A DNA stretch of 64,000 bases, from assembly GCA_025677825.1 (NCBI GenBank), contig JAIXMO010000002.1:186001-250000 (forward strand), written 5' to 3'. Positions 22,350-32,904 of the stretch are shown here, in pieces. Position 1 is the first letter of the stretch, and each line of letters begins with the position of its first letter. The DNA is from Helicostylum pulchrum. Its lineage: Eukaryota > Mucoromycota > Mucoromycetes > Mucorales > Mucoraceae. Made by a program: the position numbers and the translations under genes. Under the pieces are notes generated by a model that saw nothing but the letters and a program-made list of their open reading frames with translations, did not search any database and had not been told where the DNA came from.

Positions 22350-24690
22350 AATAAATTGCAAAGATTTTTAGGCTTTTGTGCTTTTTACCACAGATTTCTG
22401 AAAAATCTATCTCAGGTTGCCGCTCCGCTTTATGGTCTATTGTGCAAGGATCGTGCTTTCGAATAGAATGATGAAGCTAACGATGCATTTATTCAACTGA
22501 AGGAAATGATTATGATTTTGCCAACTTTAGCGTATCCGGATCCGAACAAACCTTATGATGTGCATACGGATGCAAGTACTTTTGGACTAGGTGCTATAAT
22601 TGTTCAAGAAGGAAGACCTGTGGCGTTTGCTAGTCGTACTTTGGCTCCCGCTGAAAAAAAATATAGCACTACTGAACAAGAAGCATTGTGTGTGGTATAC
22701 GCTTTGAAGGATTTTACCCGTATTTATATGGCGCTACACTTACCATATATTCAAATCATGCCGCGTTAAAAAGCATTATATCTACCAAGGAACCCAAAGG
22801 TCGTATTGCTCGCTTGATATTGGCTATTCAAGGATACTCGTTTACTATTCTCCATCGAGAAGGGTTACTCGATTCGGATGCCGATGCTCTAAGTCGACTA
22901 GACCAAGTTAATGCGTAAGATACTGTTTCTGCTACGTTAAAAATGGGGATGAATCTATGCAAGTATTATCAGGGATGTTACATTTGAAGCAAGAACAACA
23001 AAAAGACCAGGTGTTCCAAGCTTTGATGAATTAAGGTGTGAAGAAACCGTTCAAGTAGATTGGCAACATCGTTTGGTATCAATATGAAGACAAAACAACT
23101 ATTCCGGTTATTCCACAATCGTTGGTCAAGTCTTTATTGCGAAGTGTTCATAAGTCAATTACAGGTGGTCATTTTGGAGTCGAGAAATCCGCTGCAAAAT
23201 TGAAGTTATTAGGTTGGTGGCCTAGTGTAATAGAATATACGAAAAAATGGGTGCAAACCTGTGATGAATGCCAACGGTTCAAGATCCGAAATGATTCTAC
23301 AATTCCGCCAATGAGGCCTATCATACCATCAAGATTAGATGAAATCTGGGCTTTAGATATAGCTATGTTCCCTCTTTCAAATGATGGGAATCGTTATTTA
23401 CTGGTAATGGCCGAATATCTCAGCAAGTGTACAATTACTGTAGCATTGCCTAGATATGACACAAACCATATTGCCCAAGCTTTGTTGTATGAATTGGTCT
23501 TGAAATTCGGTGTTCCGAGTCGTTTAATAACTGACAATGGTTCGCCCTTAGTAGGTGATGCTATGGCTCAGGTCTGCGTAAGGTTGGGAATCAAGAGATC
23601 GTTAACCTCAGTCGAACATCCTCAGACAGATGGTCAAGTTGAAAGAATGAACCGAACTTTGAAGGTTTCTCTGGCTTCTGTAGTGCATACTTAACCGACT
23701 ACCTGGGACAAGTATTTACAATTTGTAACGTTTGCTTACAATACGGCGAAACATGCTACTACCGGTTTTGCCCCGTTCTTTGTCATGTTTGGAAGACAAC
23801 CTGTTCTGCCTAATGAAGAAGGTCTAGTAATTCAAGAGTACAAGACGTACGAAACTGAAACTTGGATTAACTACCTAAACCGCTATATTCCATTGTTGCA
23901 TAGAAAGGTGTTGAAGAACATCAAGGTTGCTAAAGGTTATCAGAAAACGTTTTATGATTAAGGTCGAAGAGTTAAGTACGACTACAAGGATGGTGATTTG
24001 GTTCTAAGAAAAAATCTGGAGAAGACTTCATTTCCGAAAGAGCTTTGGGTTGGTCCCTATGTTGTAGTTGGTCGAAATAATCAAGAAGGTACTTCCTGGA
24101 AATTTATCAAATAAGATGATCCAAGTCTACACGTTACAACAGCTAATGTCCGATACATGCGTCCTTACTTTACTGAGGATATTGAAGATTCTCCTGGTCA
24201 AGACATTACTACGGGTAACGTAAATCACTCTTCCTTGGGGGAAAATAATGTAGTACTCAGCCAAGTCGGTTAATCTTGGTTCCGTTTTAGATTTCTTATT
24301 TGTACTACTAATAGCATTCCACTTTGGATTATTACTATAAGTGATCCCCTACAATAACATTTACAAACACTATATATATATCTACCTTTTTCTTTATCAA
24401 TAAACCTGATCCTATTTTTACTTAATATCATTTCTATTATTATTTTATTATATAAATATTATTATCCTATAATATTTATCTAGTAATCTTTTATACTCAG
24501 TACTTTTACACAATCAATCATAATAATGTGACCAATATTAAAATTAGTATAAATAACAAACGAGAGTTTGCAATCCCTTTTACCGGATTGATTTTACACC
24601 AAAGAATGAAATAAACGTTATCACACCTTTAATCTTATTCCTCCTGTTTTATTAATTTTTCCGTGTCAAATCTAAAAGTATTTTTCCACA
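22350..24690 (+). mobile_element. Ty3/gypsy LTR retrotransposon, 5'-truncated and decayed
   Basis: The element starts inside the reverse transcriptase connection region (FLGFCAFYHRFLKN with LSQVAAPLY). It continues with RNase H (HTDASTFGLGAIIVQEGRP, FASRTLAPAEKKYSTTEQEA), then an integrase zinc finger (HKSITGGHFG...CDECQ) and an integrase core with LDIAMF (Asp codon about 23356), ITDNGSP (Asp at 23532) and VERMNR (Glu at 23641). gag, protease and most of the reverse transcriptase are missing. Stops interrupt it at 22464, 23032, 23056, 23692, 23959 and 24112, and frameshifts lie near 22735 and 22940. The 3' part is an LTR (24510-24690 shared with 4463-4643; its U3 start is not defined). RNase H followed by zinc finger and integrase in this order is diagnostic of Ty3/gypsy (Metaviridae-type) elements. 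It is a dead copy. Confidence 0.93.
24510..24690 (+). repeat. 3' LTR (R-U5 part) of the gypsy relic
   Basis: 181 bases almost identical, in reverse complement, to 4463-4643. The segment begins just before a TATAAATAA box and ends ...TTTTTCCACA, a CA end as expected for an LTR. Upstream sequence to about 24260 should be U3 but does not match the other copy. Confidence 0.7.
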
Positions 24691-24817
24691 CAGTTTTTTC
24701 TTTTATTAAATTCTTTTTTTTTTTAAACCTAAAATGCAAATATCCAGAGACCAAGCTCTTTGTTTACTGTTTTGTGTTGAATACAATCGAAAAAATGTTG
24801 AAGATGTTAGAAAATGA

Positions 24818-25538
24818 ATGGAAGAATTTAAAAATTCAGAAGTATGCTACAAAGATGATCCAACATATCCGCTTCTACTGCCATTAGTAAGACTTAATGC
24901 TAATGCGTACACCTATAAAAAATACTTTTCCGATGATGTATGTTCCTTGGATGTAAATGGAAAAGAAAACTTGTCATTAGGTAAAATATACATATATATA
25001 CATATATATCTTAAAGAAATAAATTTTAAAGATTTTTTATATTGTAGAGACTGAAGCCCAAATTATACATTATTTAAACGAAGTATACTTGCCACAATAT
25101 CCCTTTGCTGGTGAATTATATGAATTCAAACAAGTACTGACAACTGAAATATTTGCGAATTTGATACAATACACGCCCTTTTTTGACAAGAAAACTCCAC
25201 ATGGTTTTTCAAACTGGTGCAGCAAGAAGGATCTAAAATTGTTAGAAGTGAACACTGGTATAAAGAGGTTGAGAAGCAGTTCATCAACTGGTAGATATAG
25301 ATCGCTTTATGTACTGAAAAAAGAACACCATCGTAAGTATTATAAGAAATGATAAACCGCTATATTATTAATGAGATATTTGAATATATTAGAGGAGCTC
25401 CTTCGTTCAATTGTTGAACACTTACCGAAATATCAAGATTTCTTGTGCAAATTGAAAGACGAAGGGTACCAAATAGTGGGATACGCGAGAAAGCCACCTA
25501 GGATTAACTGTCGATATTTCATTACCTTTAGCATATAA
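24818..25538 (+). pseudogene. Truncated hypothetical gene with a recombinase-like YARK motif
   Basis: Three exons join cleanly: about 24818-24980, 25048-25332 and 25393-25538, with GTAAAA/TAG and GTAAGT/TAG introns. The product includes NDP-like acidic residues, then LVRLNANAYTYKKYFSDDV, YLNEVYLPQYPFAGELYEFK, FFDKKTPHGFSNWCSKKDLK and, in exon 3, DEGYQIVGYARKPPRINCRY just before the stop. An in-frame TGA at 24815-24817 cuts off the upstream continuation (CGAAAAAATGTTGAAG...), so the true start is lost. V-x-Y-A-R-K-S is the nucleophile region of serine-recombinase N-terminal domains; here Ser is replaced by Pro and the rest of the domain is absent. From memory, many mucoralean genomes hold families with this arrangement. 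It lies directly after the gypsy LTR, which may have disrupted it. Confidence 0.45.
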
Positions 25539-26234
25539 ACTATATTTTACTTTATTCTTTGTGAATCTCTTTGTATTCCTCACTCTCTTTTAATTGATAT
25601 AAATCCCGTTGTAATAATACATCGCTTTGACCTATACTTTACTAAAGACTAGTCGTTGAATACCAGTTTCTTCAAATAAATAAATAACTCAAGTTTTAAT
25701 TCAGTTAACTACTAAACAGTTTCGTGCTCACTACTCTTACCACTATTTCTATTATCTGTTGTTTAACTACACATGTAATAATCTCCCCCAAACTTTACAC
25801 TTTTTACCTTAAGCTGTATCAATATGTCAAATAAAGCGAGTTTATTTATCTTCTAATATAAAAAGACCTTTATTAGTTTATGTATCTTTCGTAGCTGTCA
25901 TCATTGTCGCTACAAATATTTGTCTGTTTGTTTACGACATGGTATTCTCAAATTTTTAAAAATAAAGTAAACAAAAGATTCTTTATTACTCTAACAAGAA
26001 TGAATACATTATTAAAAAGAAAAAAAAGGTAAAATAGAATAAGAAAAATAATAGTGATACAAAAGAAATTAATGCGTTATTACGATAGAGAGAAAAAAAA
26101 AGTAGAGTAGGGGAGTGAAAAATATATGAATTTTTTTTTGTATGAAAAAAAAAAAATGTTAAAAAAAAATTAATATGTAAAATAATAATTATAGAAATAA
26201 GGGAGAATATGGTTTTTTTTAAAAAAAAAAGGTT
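25539..26234. other. Intergenic, no gene seen
   Basis: AT-rich stretch between the truncated gene and the FET3 stop, with several A/T homopolymer runs (about 26090-26230). It presumably contains the FET3 3' UTR. Nothing else was recognised. Confidence 0.5.
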
Positions 26235-28244
26235 TTACAACTTAGCAGCCTTGGACTCAGCAATAGCACGGGCTTCCTTGAGAGGATCCATACGAGAGTA
26301 TGCAACGATGGCAGCCATACCAAGTAAAGCAGCAATGACACAACCAGCCATAGCACCCTTACCACGAGCAGTGAAACCATCATAAAGCAAGTAGACGCCG
26401 TTAGGAGCACCTTCAAGGTCAAGACCTTGTTTACCAGCAGCGTTACCGTCATAACCCATATCAGCAGCCTTACAGGTTTCAATGAAAGCGTCAGGTAAAG
26501 TCATACGTTGTTGAACTACATCAGGAGCTTCAACAAATGTAGCAGCAAGACCAGACTCTAAATGCCATTCGATATGGCAATGGAAAATCCATACACCAGG
26601 GTTATCAGCTCTGAAACGAATAATAACATAAGTCTCGGCAGGGACTTGAATGGTATCACGGCGAGATGGGTTTTCCAAGAACCATTCAACGTCAGAGTTA
26701 CTGCCATCATAAACACCTGGACCACGTCCAACCAATTGGAAGACGTGACCATGAAGATGGAAAGGATGTGCACCAGCATCAAGATTGATCAATACAATTT
26801 CAACCATTTCCAAATGCTTCAAGATAATAGCTTGAGTTTGGGGACCATAAACTTCGGGTTCAAGAGAGTAGTTACCTTGAGTAAGCAAAGTGTTGAGGGT
26901 AGGAATCTTGGGAGAGAGATAAGGAACTTCGTTAAACATACCACGGTTAATACCGTTGGTAGTAACATCAAAGTTGAAGGTCAAGTTAACTTGATGATCG
27001 AAAGGAGCAGCATTTTCAACAACGAGAGGAACAAGAGGGAAATCATCAAAGTCACTATCCATGCCGATATCTTCACTAGCTGCAAAGTTGGTAGAATCCT
27101 TGTTATAGTAAAGAGGAGCAGTAAGGTTAACCAAAAGATCTTCAGGAATAATATCGAACATATCAACGTTCATATCAGCATGCATATAGTAGTTTATATC
27201 GGTAGTGTTCTTGGCAGTGACAAGAACAGAAACACGTTGAGCGGCAGTCAAGGAAACACTTTGAACAGTTTTACGTTGGACGTCAATACCATCAATTTCG
27301 ATAACGTCCAAGTCATGGCCATCAATACTGAAATAGAACATGGAGAAACCAGACATGTTGATAAGACGGAGACGATAAGTTTTGCCAGGGATAAATGTGA
27401 GGGTATCATTTACGCTATTAAGCATGAAACCGGATTCGGGGACAGGTTCAGCACCAGTTGGGTTATTTTCGTTTAAGAAAATATCAATGTTGGTGGTACT
27501 TTGAGCGTGGTACCAATCTTAAAAAAAAAAGTTAAAAGGTTACTTTTTTTTTTAAAAAAATATATCTAAATTAAGATTAATTACCTTGAAGAGGGAAAGT
27601 GACATCGTAATCATATTTGTAAGTTTCGTTAAGAGCATGTACAACAAGGGGTGTACGAAGACCATCCATATATTGACCCTATGTAAAATAAAATTATTTT
27701 TAAAAACATGTCTTGTTTTAATACGAAGAAAATAATACGTACCATAAAATGGGAATGGATCCAATAAGAACCATGTTGGGCGATGACGAATTCATAAGTA
27801 AGATTATGTCCAGGAGCAATAGGACTATATATATATAAAACTGTCAGTACAAATACAATTTCTTTTAGTTTATATAAGGCTTTAGTTACCATTGAGTTAC
27901 ACCGACAGGTCCATCCATATAACCAGTATTGTTTTGGAACATACCATGAGTATGAAGAGCAGTCATAGTATCCAACTTATTGTTAACGTTAATAACTAAA
28001 GTATCATTCTCATTACACTCAACTACTGGTGGACTATAAAGTAAACTGAATTAAAAAACAAGTACTTTTTTTATACAGAAAACATTACTTACGGCCATTT
28101 TCCATTTACACCAACAACTTGACGCTCAAAGAGACCATCAGGGTTAGCAGTAGTATATGTAATATCCCAATCATAAACGACACGAGCAGCTTGAGCTAAC
28201 CCGGTTGAACCAGCAACGAAAAGACAAGCAGCAAAAAGACGCAT
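26235..28244 (-). CDS. FET3: Iron multicopper oxidase (Fet3 ferroxidase)
   Basis: Five exons on the minus strand: 28093-28244, 27890-28033, 27743-27824, 27585-27678 and 26235-27517, in frame for about 584 residues. The N terminus [19 protein letters not shown] is a signal peptide. Copper motifs follow in family order: [15 protein letters not shown], then [36 protein letters not shown] and [13 protein letters not shown]. The last has the His-Cys-His triad of the type 1/3 sites with Leu in the axial position. A single membrane helix ([20 protein letters not shown]) sits near the C terminus, followed by a short Ala/Lys/Glu-rich tail, as in plasma-membrane Fet3. The enzyme oxidises Fe2+ to Fe3+ for uptake by the Ftr1 permease. 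It is encoded divergently 594 bases from FTR1, and the promoter between them has iron-GATA sites. Confidence 0.95.
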
Positions 28245-28838
28245 GTTTTTTTTTTGAAAAAGTTTTACTAGAAGAAAAAAAAGAAGAAAAGATCAATTAA
28301 TATTAAAAGATCAAGATTATATAAAAAAAAAAGATTTTTTTTTTATCAAAGTACGCTTTCTGTCTCCCCCCAAAACTCCCCTGCTTGACCTGAGTAGGAA
28401 AAATTATCAGATTTTGTCAAATCGGAGTGCCCTTTTCTTCTAATTCATCTTCATCTGATAAAAAAAAAATCACATTAAAACCAAAAAAAGATCCACTCTG
28501 TGGTTCAATAATTCGTATCATAGCATATCCCCGCGTCTCTCCGGTACCCGTCGTACAATTTTTTTTTATGGTTTGTGCTACAAAAAGAGTTTCATCTGAT
28601 AACCAAAAAAAAAAAAAAAAAAAAAAAAAAGGTAATTTTTCTTCGAATCAATAAATGGTTACCCATTTTTTTTTTCATAAAAAACAAACAAGGGTATTGT
28701 AACCCATCTTGATTTCCAAACTCCATCTTAATCTTCTTAAAAAGGATTAATTTTTTTTCATGTATTTTGAGATATCTGATCTTTTTTTCATTTGTTAAAT
28801 TTTTTATTTTTATTTCTTGAGAGAAAAATCAATTAAAG
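28245..28838. promoter_or_regulatory. Shared FET3-FTR1 promoter
   Basis: 594 bases between two divergent iron-uptake genes. It holds three perfect copies of ATCTGATAA (see the site entry), a partial ATCTGATC near 28771, and long A/T runs. Coordinated control of oxidase and permease from one promoter is known in several fungi. Repression by an iron-sensing GATA factor under iron-replete conditions is inferred from the sites. Confidence 0.75.
28404..28602. promoter_or_regulatory. Three iron-GATA sites (ATCWGATAA)
   Basis: Exact matches at 28404-28412 (minus, read as TTATCAGAT), 28453-28461 (plus) and 28594-28602 (plus). ATCWGATAA is the published binding sequence of fungal iron-responsive GATA repressors (Urbs1, SreA/Sre1, Fep1 class). 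Three matches within 200 bases of a FET3-FTR1 promoter are far more than chance would give. Confidence 0.8.
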
Positions 28839-29945
28839 ATGGCTCAAGATCTTTTTAATGTGCCAATTTTCTTTATTCTCTTTCGTGAGACTACAGAGGC
28901 AGCTATTATTGTCTCTGTACTTTTATCGTTCTTGAAAAAAATGTTTAATCCTGAATCACCAGTCTATAAGCGTCTCCGTAATCAAATTTGGTTTGGATCA
29001 GCCGCTGGTCTCTTTATTTGTATCTGTATTGGTGCTGCCTTTATTGCTGTCTATTATACCGTCTTGAACGATCTTTGGGGTAACTCTGAAGATATTTGGG
29101 AAGGTGCATTCTCTCTGGTTGCTGTTATTATGATTACTGTCATGGGTCTTGCTATGCTTAAGACTGAACGTATGCAAGAAAAGTGGAAGGTCAAGTTGGC
29201 AATTGCTATGGCCAAGAAAGAAGACGGCGACAGAAAATCTACCTTCAAGGAAAAGTTACAAAAGTATGCATTCTTCGTTTTACCTTTTATTACTGTATTA
29301 AGAGAAGGTCTTGAAGCTGTTGTCTTTATTGGTGGTGTCTCCTTGGGTATTCCAGGTAAATCTATTCCTATTGCCGCTATTATGGGCATCGTTTGTGGTG
29401 TCTTGGTCGGTCTCCTTATCTACCGTGGTGGTTCTTTGATTCAGCTTCGTTGGTTCTTTGTCGCCTCTACTATTATCCTCTACCTTGTCGCTGCTGGTTT
29501 GATGGCTAAAGCTGTTGGTTATCTCGAACAAAATGCCTGGAACCAAGTTATTGGTGGTGAAGCCGCCGATGTTATTGGTTATAGAGTTACTACATCTATT
29601 TGGCACGTCTCTTGGGGAGACCCAGAATTGAACGCTAGTTCCAGTGGTGGATGGCAAATCTTCAATGCCATTCTTGGCTGGAACAATACCGCCACTTATG
29701 GTACCATTATTAGTTACTGTCTTTACTGGTTGTTTGTTATTGGTTATCTTGCATATAGTTTCTACAAAGAGAAACGTGATGCCATTCGTAAGGCTGAAGC
29801 CGGTGAATGGGATAACGGAGATGAAGCCTTAGAACATGCTAAGCAATATGTCGATGAGACTGGTGAAATTCGTGGTGCTGCGTTCCACGATGAAGAAAGC
29901 AAAGATCATGTTGAAACTATCGATGCTACTCAAGTCAAGCACTAA
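28839..29945 (+). CDS. FTR1: High-affinity iron permease Ftr1
   Basis: Single exon, 368 residues. Seven predicted membrane segments. The two REXXE iron-transfer motifs are present: RETTE at residues 16-20 in the first helix and REGLE at residues 155-159 (VLREGLEAVVFIGG). An acidic loop SEDIWE lies near residue 83. The family's conserved second half (GVSLGIPGKSIPIAAIMGIV) is followed by helices ending in a hydrophilic acidic tail. Ftr1 takes up Fe3+ delivered by the Fet3 oxidase at the plasma membrane. FTR1 is an established iron-uptake and virulence-associated gene in mucoralean fungi. Codon use is biased as in well-expressed genes. It lies divergent to FET3 with a shared regulated promoter. 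Confidence 0.96.
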   Translation: MAQDLFNVPIFFILFRETTEAAIIVSVLLSFLKKMFNPESPVYKRLRNQIWFGSAAGLFICICIGAAFIAVYYTVLNDLWGNSEDIWEGAFSLVAVIMITVMGLAMLKTERMQEKWKVKLAIAMAKKEDGDRKSTFKEKLQKYAFFVLPFITVLREGLEAVVFIGGVSLGIPGKSIPIAAIMGIVCGVLVGLLIYRGGSLIQLRWFFVASTIILYLVAAGLMAKAVGYLEQNAWNQVIGGEAADVIGYRVTTSIWHVSWGDPELNASSSGGWQIFNAILGWNNTATYGTIISYCLYWLFVIGYLAYSFYKEKRDAIRKAEAGEWDNGDEALEHAKQYVDETGEIRGAAFHDEESKDHVETIDATQVKH

Positions 29946-32904
29946 TTCATTTTTATCAAACCTCTCAAACAGAAAAAAAAAACACTTCTAAAAAAAATTG
30001 TATCCTTATAGAAACTTACTTACTTACTACATAATTGTTATATTCATGCTAATGCAACCCATCTTATTTTATATTTTTTCCCCACTCCTCAACCCATTTA
30101 TTATTTTTTTATTTTTTTGTAATGTTATTAATATTATTCCATTAGCTTTTTTTGCTAATCATCACAAAAAAAACCACATTCTTGTTTTATTATTCTTTTT
30201 GTACTTTATATCTTTATCTTTTTTTTTTCACCTTAAAAAATAAATTTTATTTTAATTTAAAGTTAAAAATATGCTTCTACTTTATATGATCGACTTGACA
30301 ATATATACATATATTTTTTAAATAAAAGTATTTGAAGATCAAGCTTATTTTTAATATTGCTGAGAATAAGCGGCTTGATCAAGTAAACTGACTGACGCTC
30401 GCATATTTCATTTGACTTGCCACTTTTTTTTACAAATAAATAAACAAAAACTTTATTCTTCTATTTAGTGTTAATAACTACAGGTGATATGCAAATTATT
30501 TTTTGGTCAAAGTAGATGCGACTGACTCTCTTTCCCCTCAGATAGTACGTCCGAGACACTTTGATCTTTTTTTTTTAGAAAAAAAGAGATACATGATTAT
30601 CAGATTCGTTTTATCGTGCAACATCATTAATCAGTGAAACCTTAAATTATTTTTAAGCGGGGAAAACTTTTTTAAATTCTATATGCCCGAAAGCGGTTAT
30701 ATAAAACTAGTGTAACATCTTTCCGTGGCGAATGGGATATGATTTTCCAATGAAAGAATAGTATCCTACACGAAAGCTGGGGGGGGGGGGAGGATTTGTT
30801 TCAGATCGAATTGAATAAGAACTAACCAGTCGGAAGGGTAGCTTACCTTTATTTGTCAAAAAAAAATTAATGTTTTCTTATCAGATGATTCTTTTAATCT
30901 CTCGTAAGCTGTGGGAGCTCTTTTTTTTTATGTATATAAAAAAAAGTGAATATATTTGCTAGAAAAATAATCGCGCCATAAAAATAAGGTATCACTGTTG
31001 ACATTTGTGTAAATAGATTACATCCCAAAGATTATTTTTAAACATCTGATAAAGAATTTTAAGCGAACGAATTTTTCCTCTTTAAGAAGTTTATTTTTTT
31101 AGAGCTAAGCTGCCCTTGGGCAGTTTTAAAAAATTGACCTAATTTAGAAAATTGAATCATAAGGCTCTTAGTATGACCCGGGTCGATCCTCATGTACGAC
31201 CTTGAAATAAATAAAAAAAAGCTAGAATGAATTAAACATTTGTTAAAACAAACAGATATGAAAGTCTTGACAAAAAATATATTTATTACTATCTATATGC
31301 TTTTTTTGTATAAACTCGGTTCCTTTTGCTATAAAAAATGTAATCAAAGAAATTGAGAAAAAGAGATCAGATAAAAGCTTTATACCATGGGAGAAAGTAT
31401 TACCCCAAATGCAGTGGGAAATAGACTTGGGAGATCAATTAATTTTAATTTAAACATCGCTCATTCCGATTAGATAAAAGTAGTCTGGTTACTATCCTTT
31501 TAATGATAAAAAAAGACAGGTTTATTAGTGACCTTGGGGGCCGGGATTAACTATAAGCGAACGTTGATTCAATTCGGAAATGTTACATTGCATACGCTCT
31601 TTTTTTTTCTTTTGATTATCTGATCTCATGAATACCAAACTACTTTTTCACATTCTGTTTGCACATACATGTGATGAAAACTAATCACAAGAGTTCGCCA
31701 CATTTATGTAAACACTGATTGTAACTATTATGCATTTTAGCGCATATAAAAAAATATACTTTAAAATTAAATATATTATATAATTAAATCACAGACTTTA
31801 ACAATTTTTTATAATCAATCTTTGACCTAATCGTACGTTAGAAGCTAAACTATTACTACTAAGTATGTATATATTTATTAAAAAAAAAAGCGATTGTAAT
31901 TGTTTGATATACAACCGTTTAACCGAACCTTGGTAGTTGTCTATTTTCTGCAGTTATATGTATAGCATTTAAATGTCAGGTTTTTTTTTCGTAAAAAAAA
32001 AAGATTGACATACATCCTTTTTTGAGAGCCCCGGCTCGATTATAAAAAAGTAAGTGGGCCTATCAAACCTTTCTATTTACGACTCAACATATGGTTTAAA
32101 TGGACAGTTGTTACTATTGAACTAAGACAAAAGTGTAAACAAATCAAACTTGTTTGAATTATTTGTAAGGTTCACAATCTGATCTTTATTTTTTTTTATC
32201 AAACGATAAAAATATTTAAAGTAGTACATATTCCCCTAACCGGGGATTCCCTCTTTTAAAAAAGCTAGGTTTCTAAGAAAAATGGGAATAAATTGTATTG
32301 AGAGAATTTTTCTAATTACTGCAATACCATACATAAAAAAGGGTTTGTAATACCTTTTTTTAGTTGATGAGGAGATAGCCGTAAAAGAGTACATGTAATC
32401 CTATATAGTACCACGCAACATTATCGTACTAATTAATCTTCCGCTTATTTTCGGCGAAGTAAAATAAAAGACCCATTGGACTGGAGAAGGATGGAAGAAT
32501 GAAGAAAAAGGCATGCGATTTTGGTGTAATGATATACCGAGCTTATTACAAGTTAGCTGATGAGATATGACGAGAACATTTTGCTTTTTGATATTTAATA
32601 AAATGGTGAGTGGCAGGATATTATATGCTTCCCTCTAACTTATAGTTTTATTATAAGGATAGAGCGATGTTTTTTTATTACTTGATACCTATTCTAACCA
32701 AAGTCGTAACTGATATATTAGCTTTTTTTAACCCAATTATCCGCTTAAGTCTGACAAGTTCCATAAAAAAACTATCCCCTCCCCCCAAATATCATGGAAA
32801 CTTATTATTTGAGAATAGTACCTGTCAAAAGATAGCAGCAGTCTCTAAATTTTTTTTAAGAGATGAAATATTGTATTCAAATGAACCTTTTTTTATTATT
32901 ATTT
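29946..32904. other. 3-kb convergent gene desert
   Basis: Lies between the stops of FTR1 (plus) and the F-box gene (minus). No protein-like frame was found on either strand; the frames at 29998-30243 and 32667-32930 are Phe/Ile-rich and low complexity. It contains four iron-GATA sites (30597-31374), a long imperfect hairpin (GATCAAG...CTTGATC, about 30337-30382), a G run at 30780-30791, the palindrome CTGCCCTTGGGCAG (31110-31123) and CCCCTAACCGGGG (about 32234). This is much longer than other convergent spacers in the window (78-432 bases). Confidence 0.5.
30597..31374. promoter_or_regulatory. Cluster of four iron-GATA sites in the desert
   Basis: Exact ATCWGATAA matches at 30597-30605 (minus), 30878-30886 (minus), 31044-31052 (plus) and 31366-31374 (plus, ATCAGATAA). 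A partial ATCTGATC lies near 31618. The nearest coding starts are not adjacent, so the target is unknown: it could be FTR1 at a distance, or an unannotated transcript. Confidence 0.55.

Noticed and set aside
26562..27476. 304-codon plus-strand open frame across FET3
   Set aside because: It is antisense to the well-supported FET3 exon and has no domain features; it is a shadow of biased codon use.
28427..28654. 75-codon frame in the FET3-FTR1 promoter
   Set aside because: Lys-rich translation of A runs lying over the regulatory sites; not protein-like.
31180..31202. tRNA B-box-like GGGTCGATCCTC
   Set aside because: No matching A-box or acceptor stem at tRNA distance; it does not fold as a tRNA.
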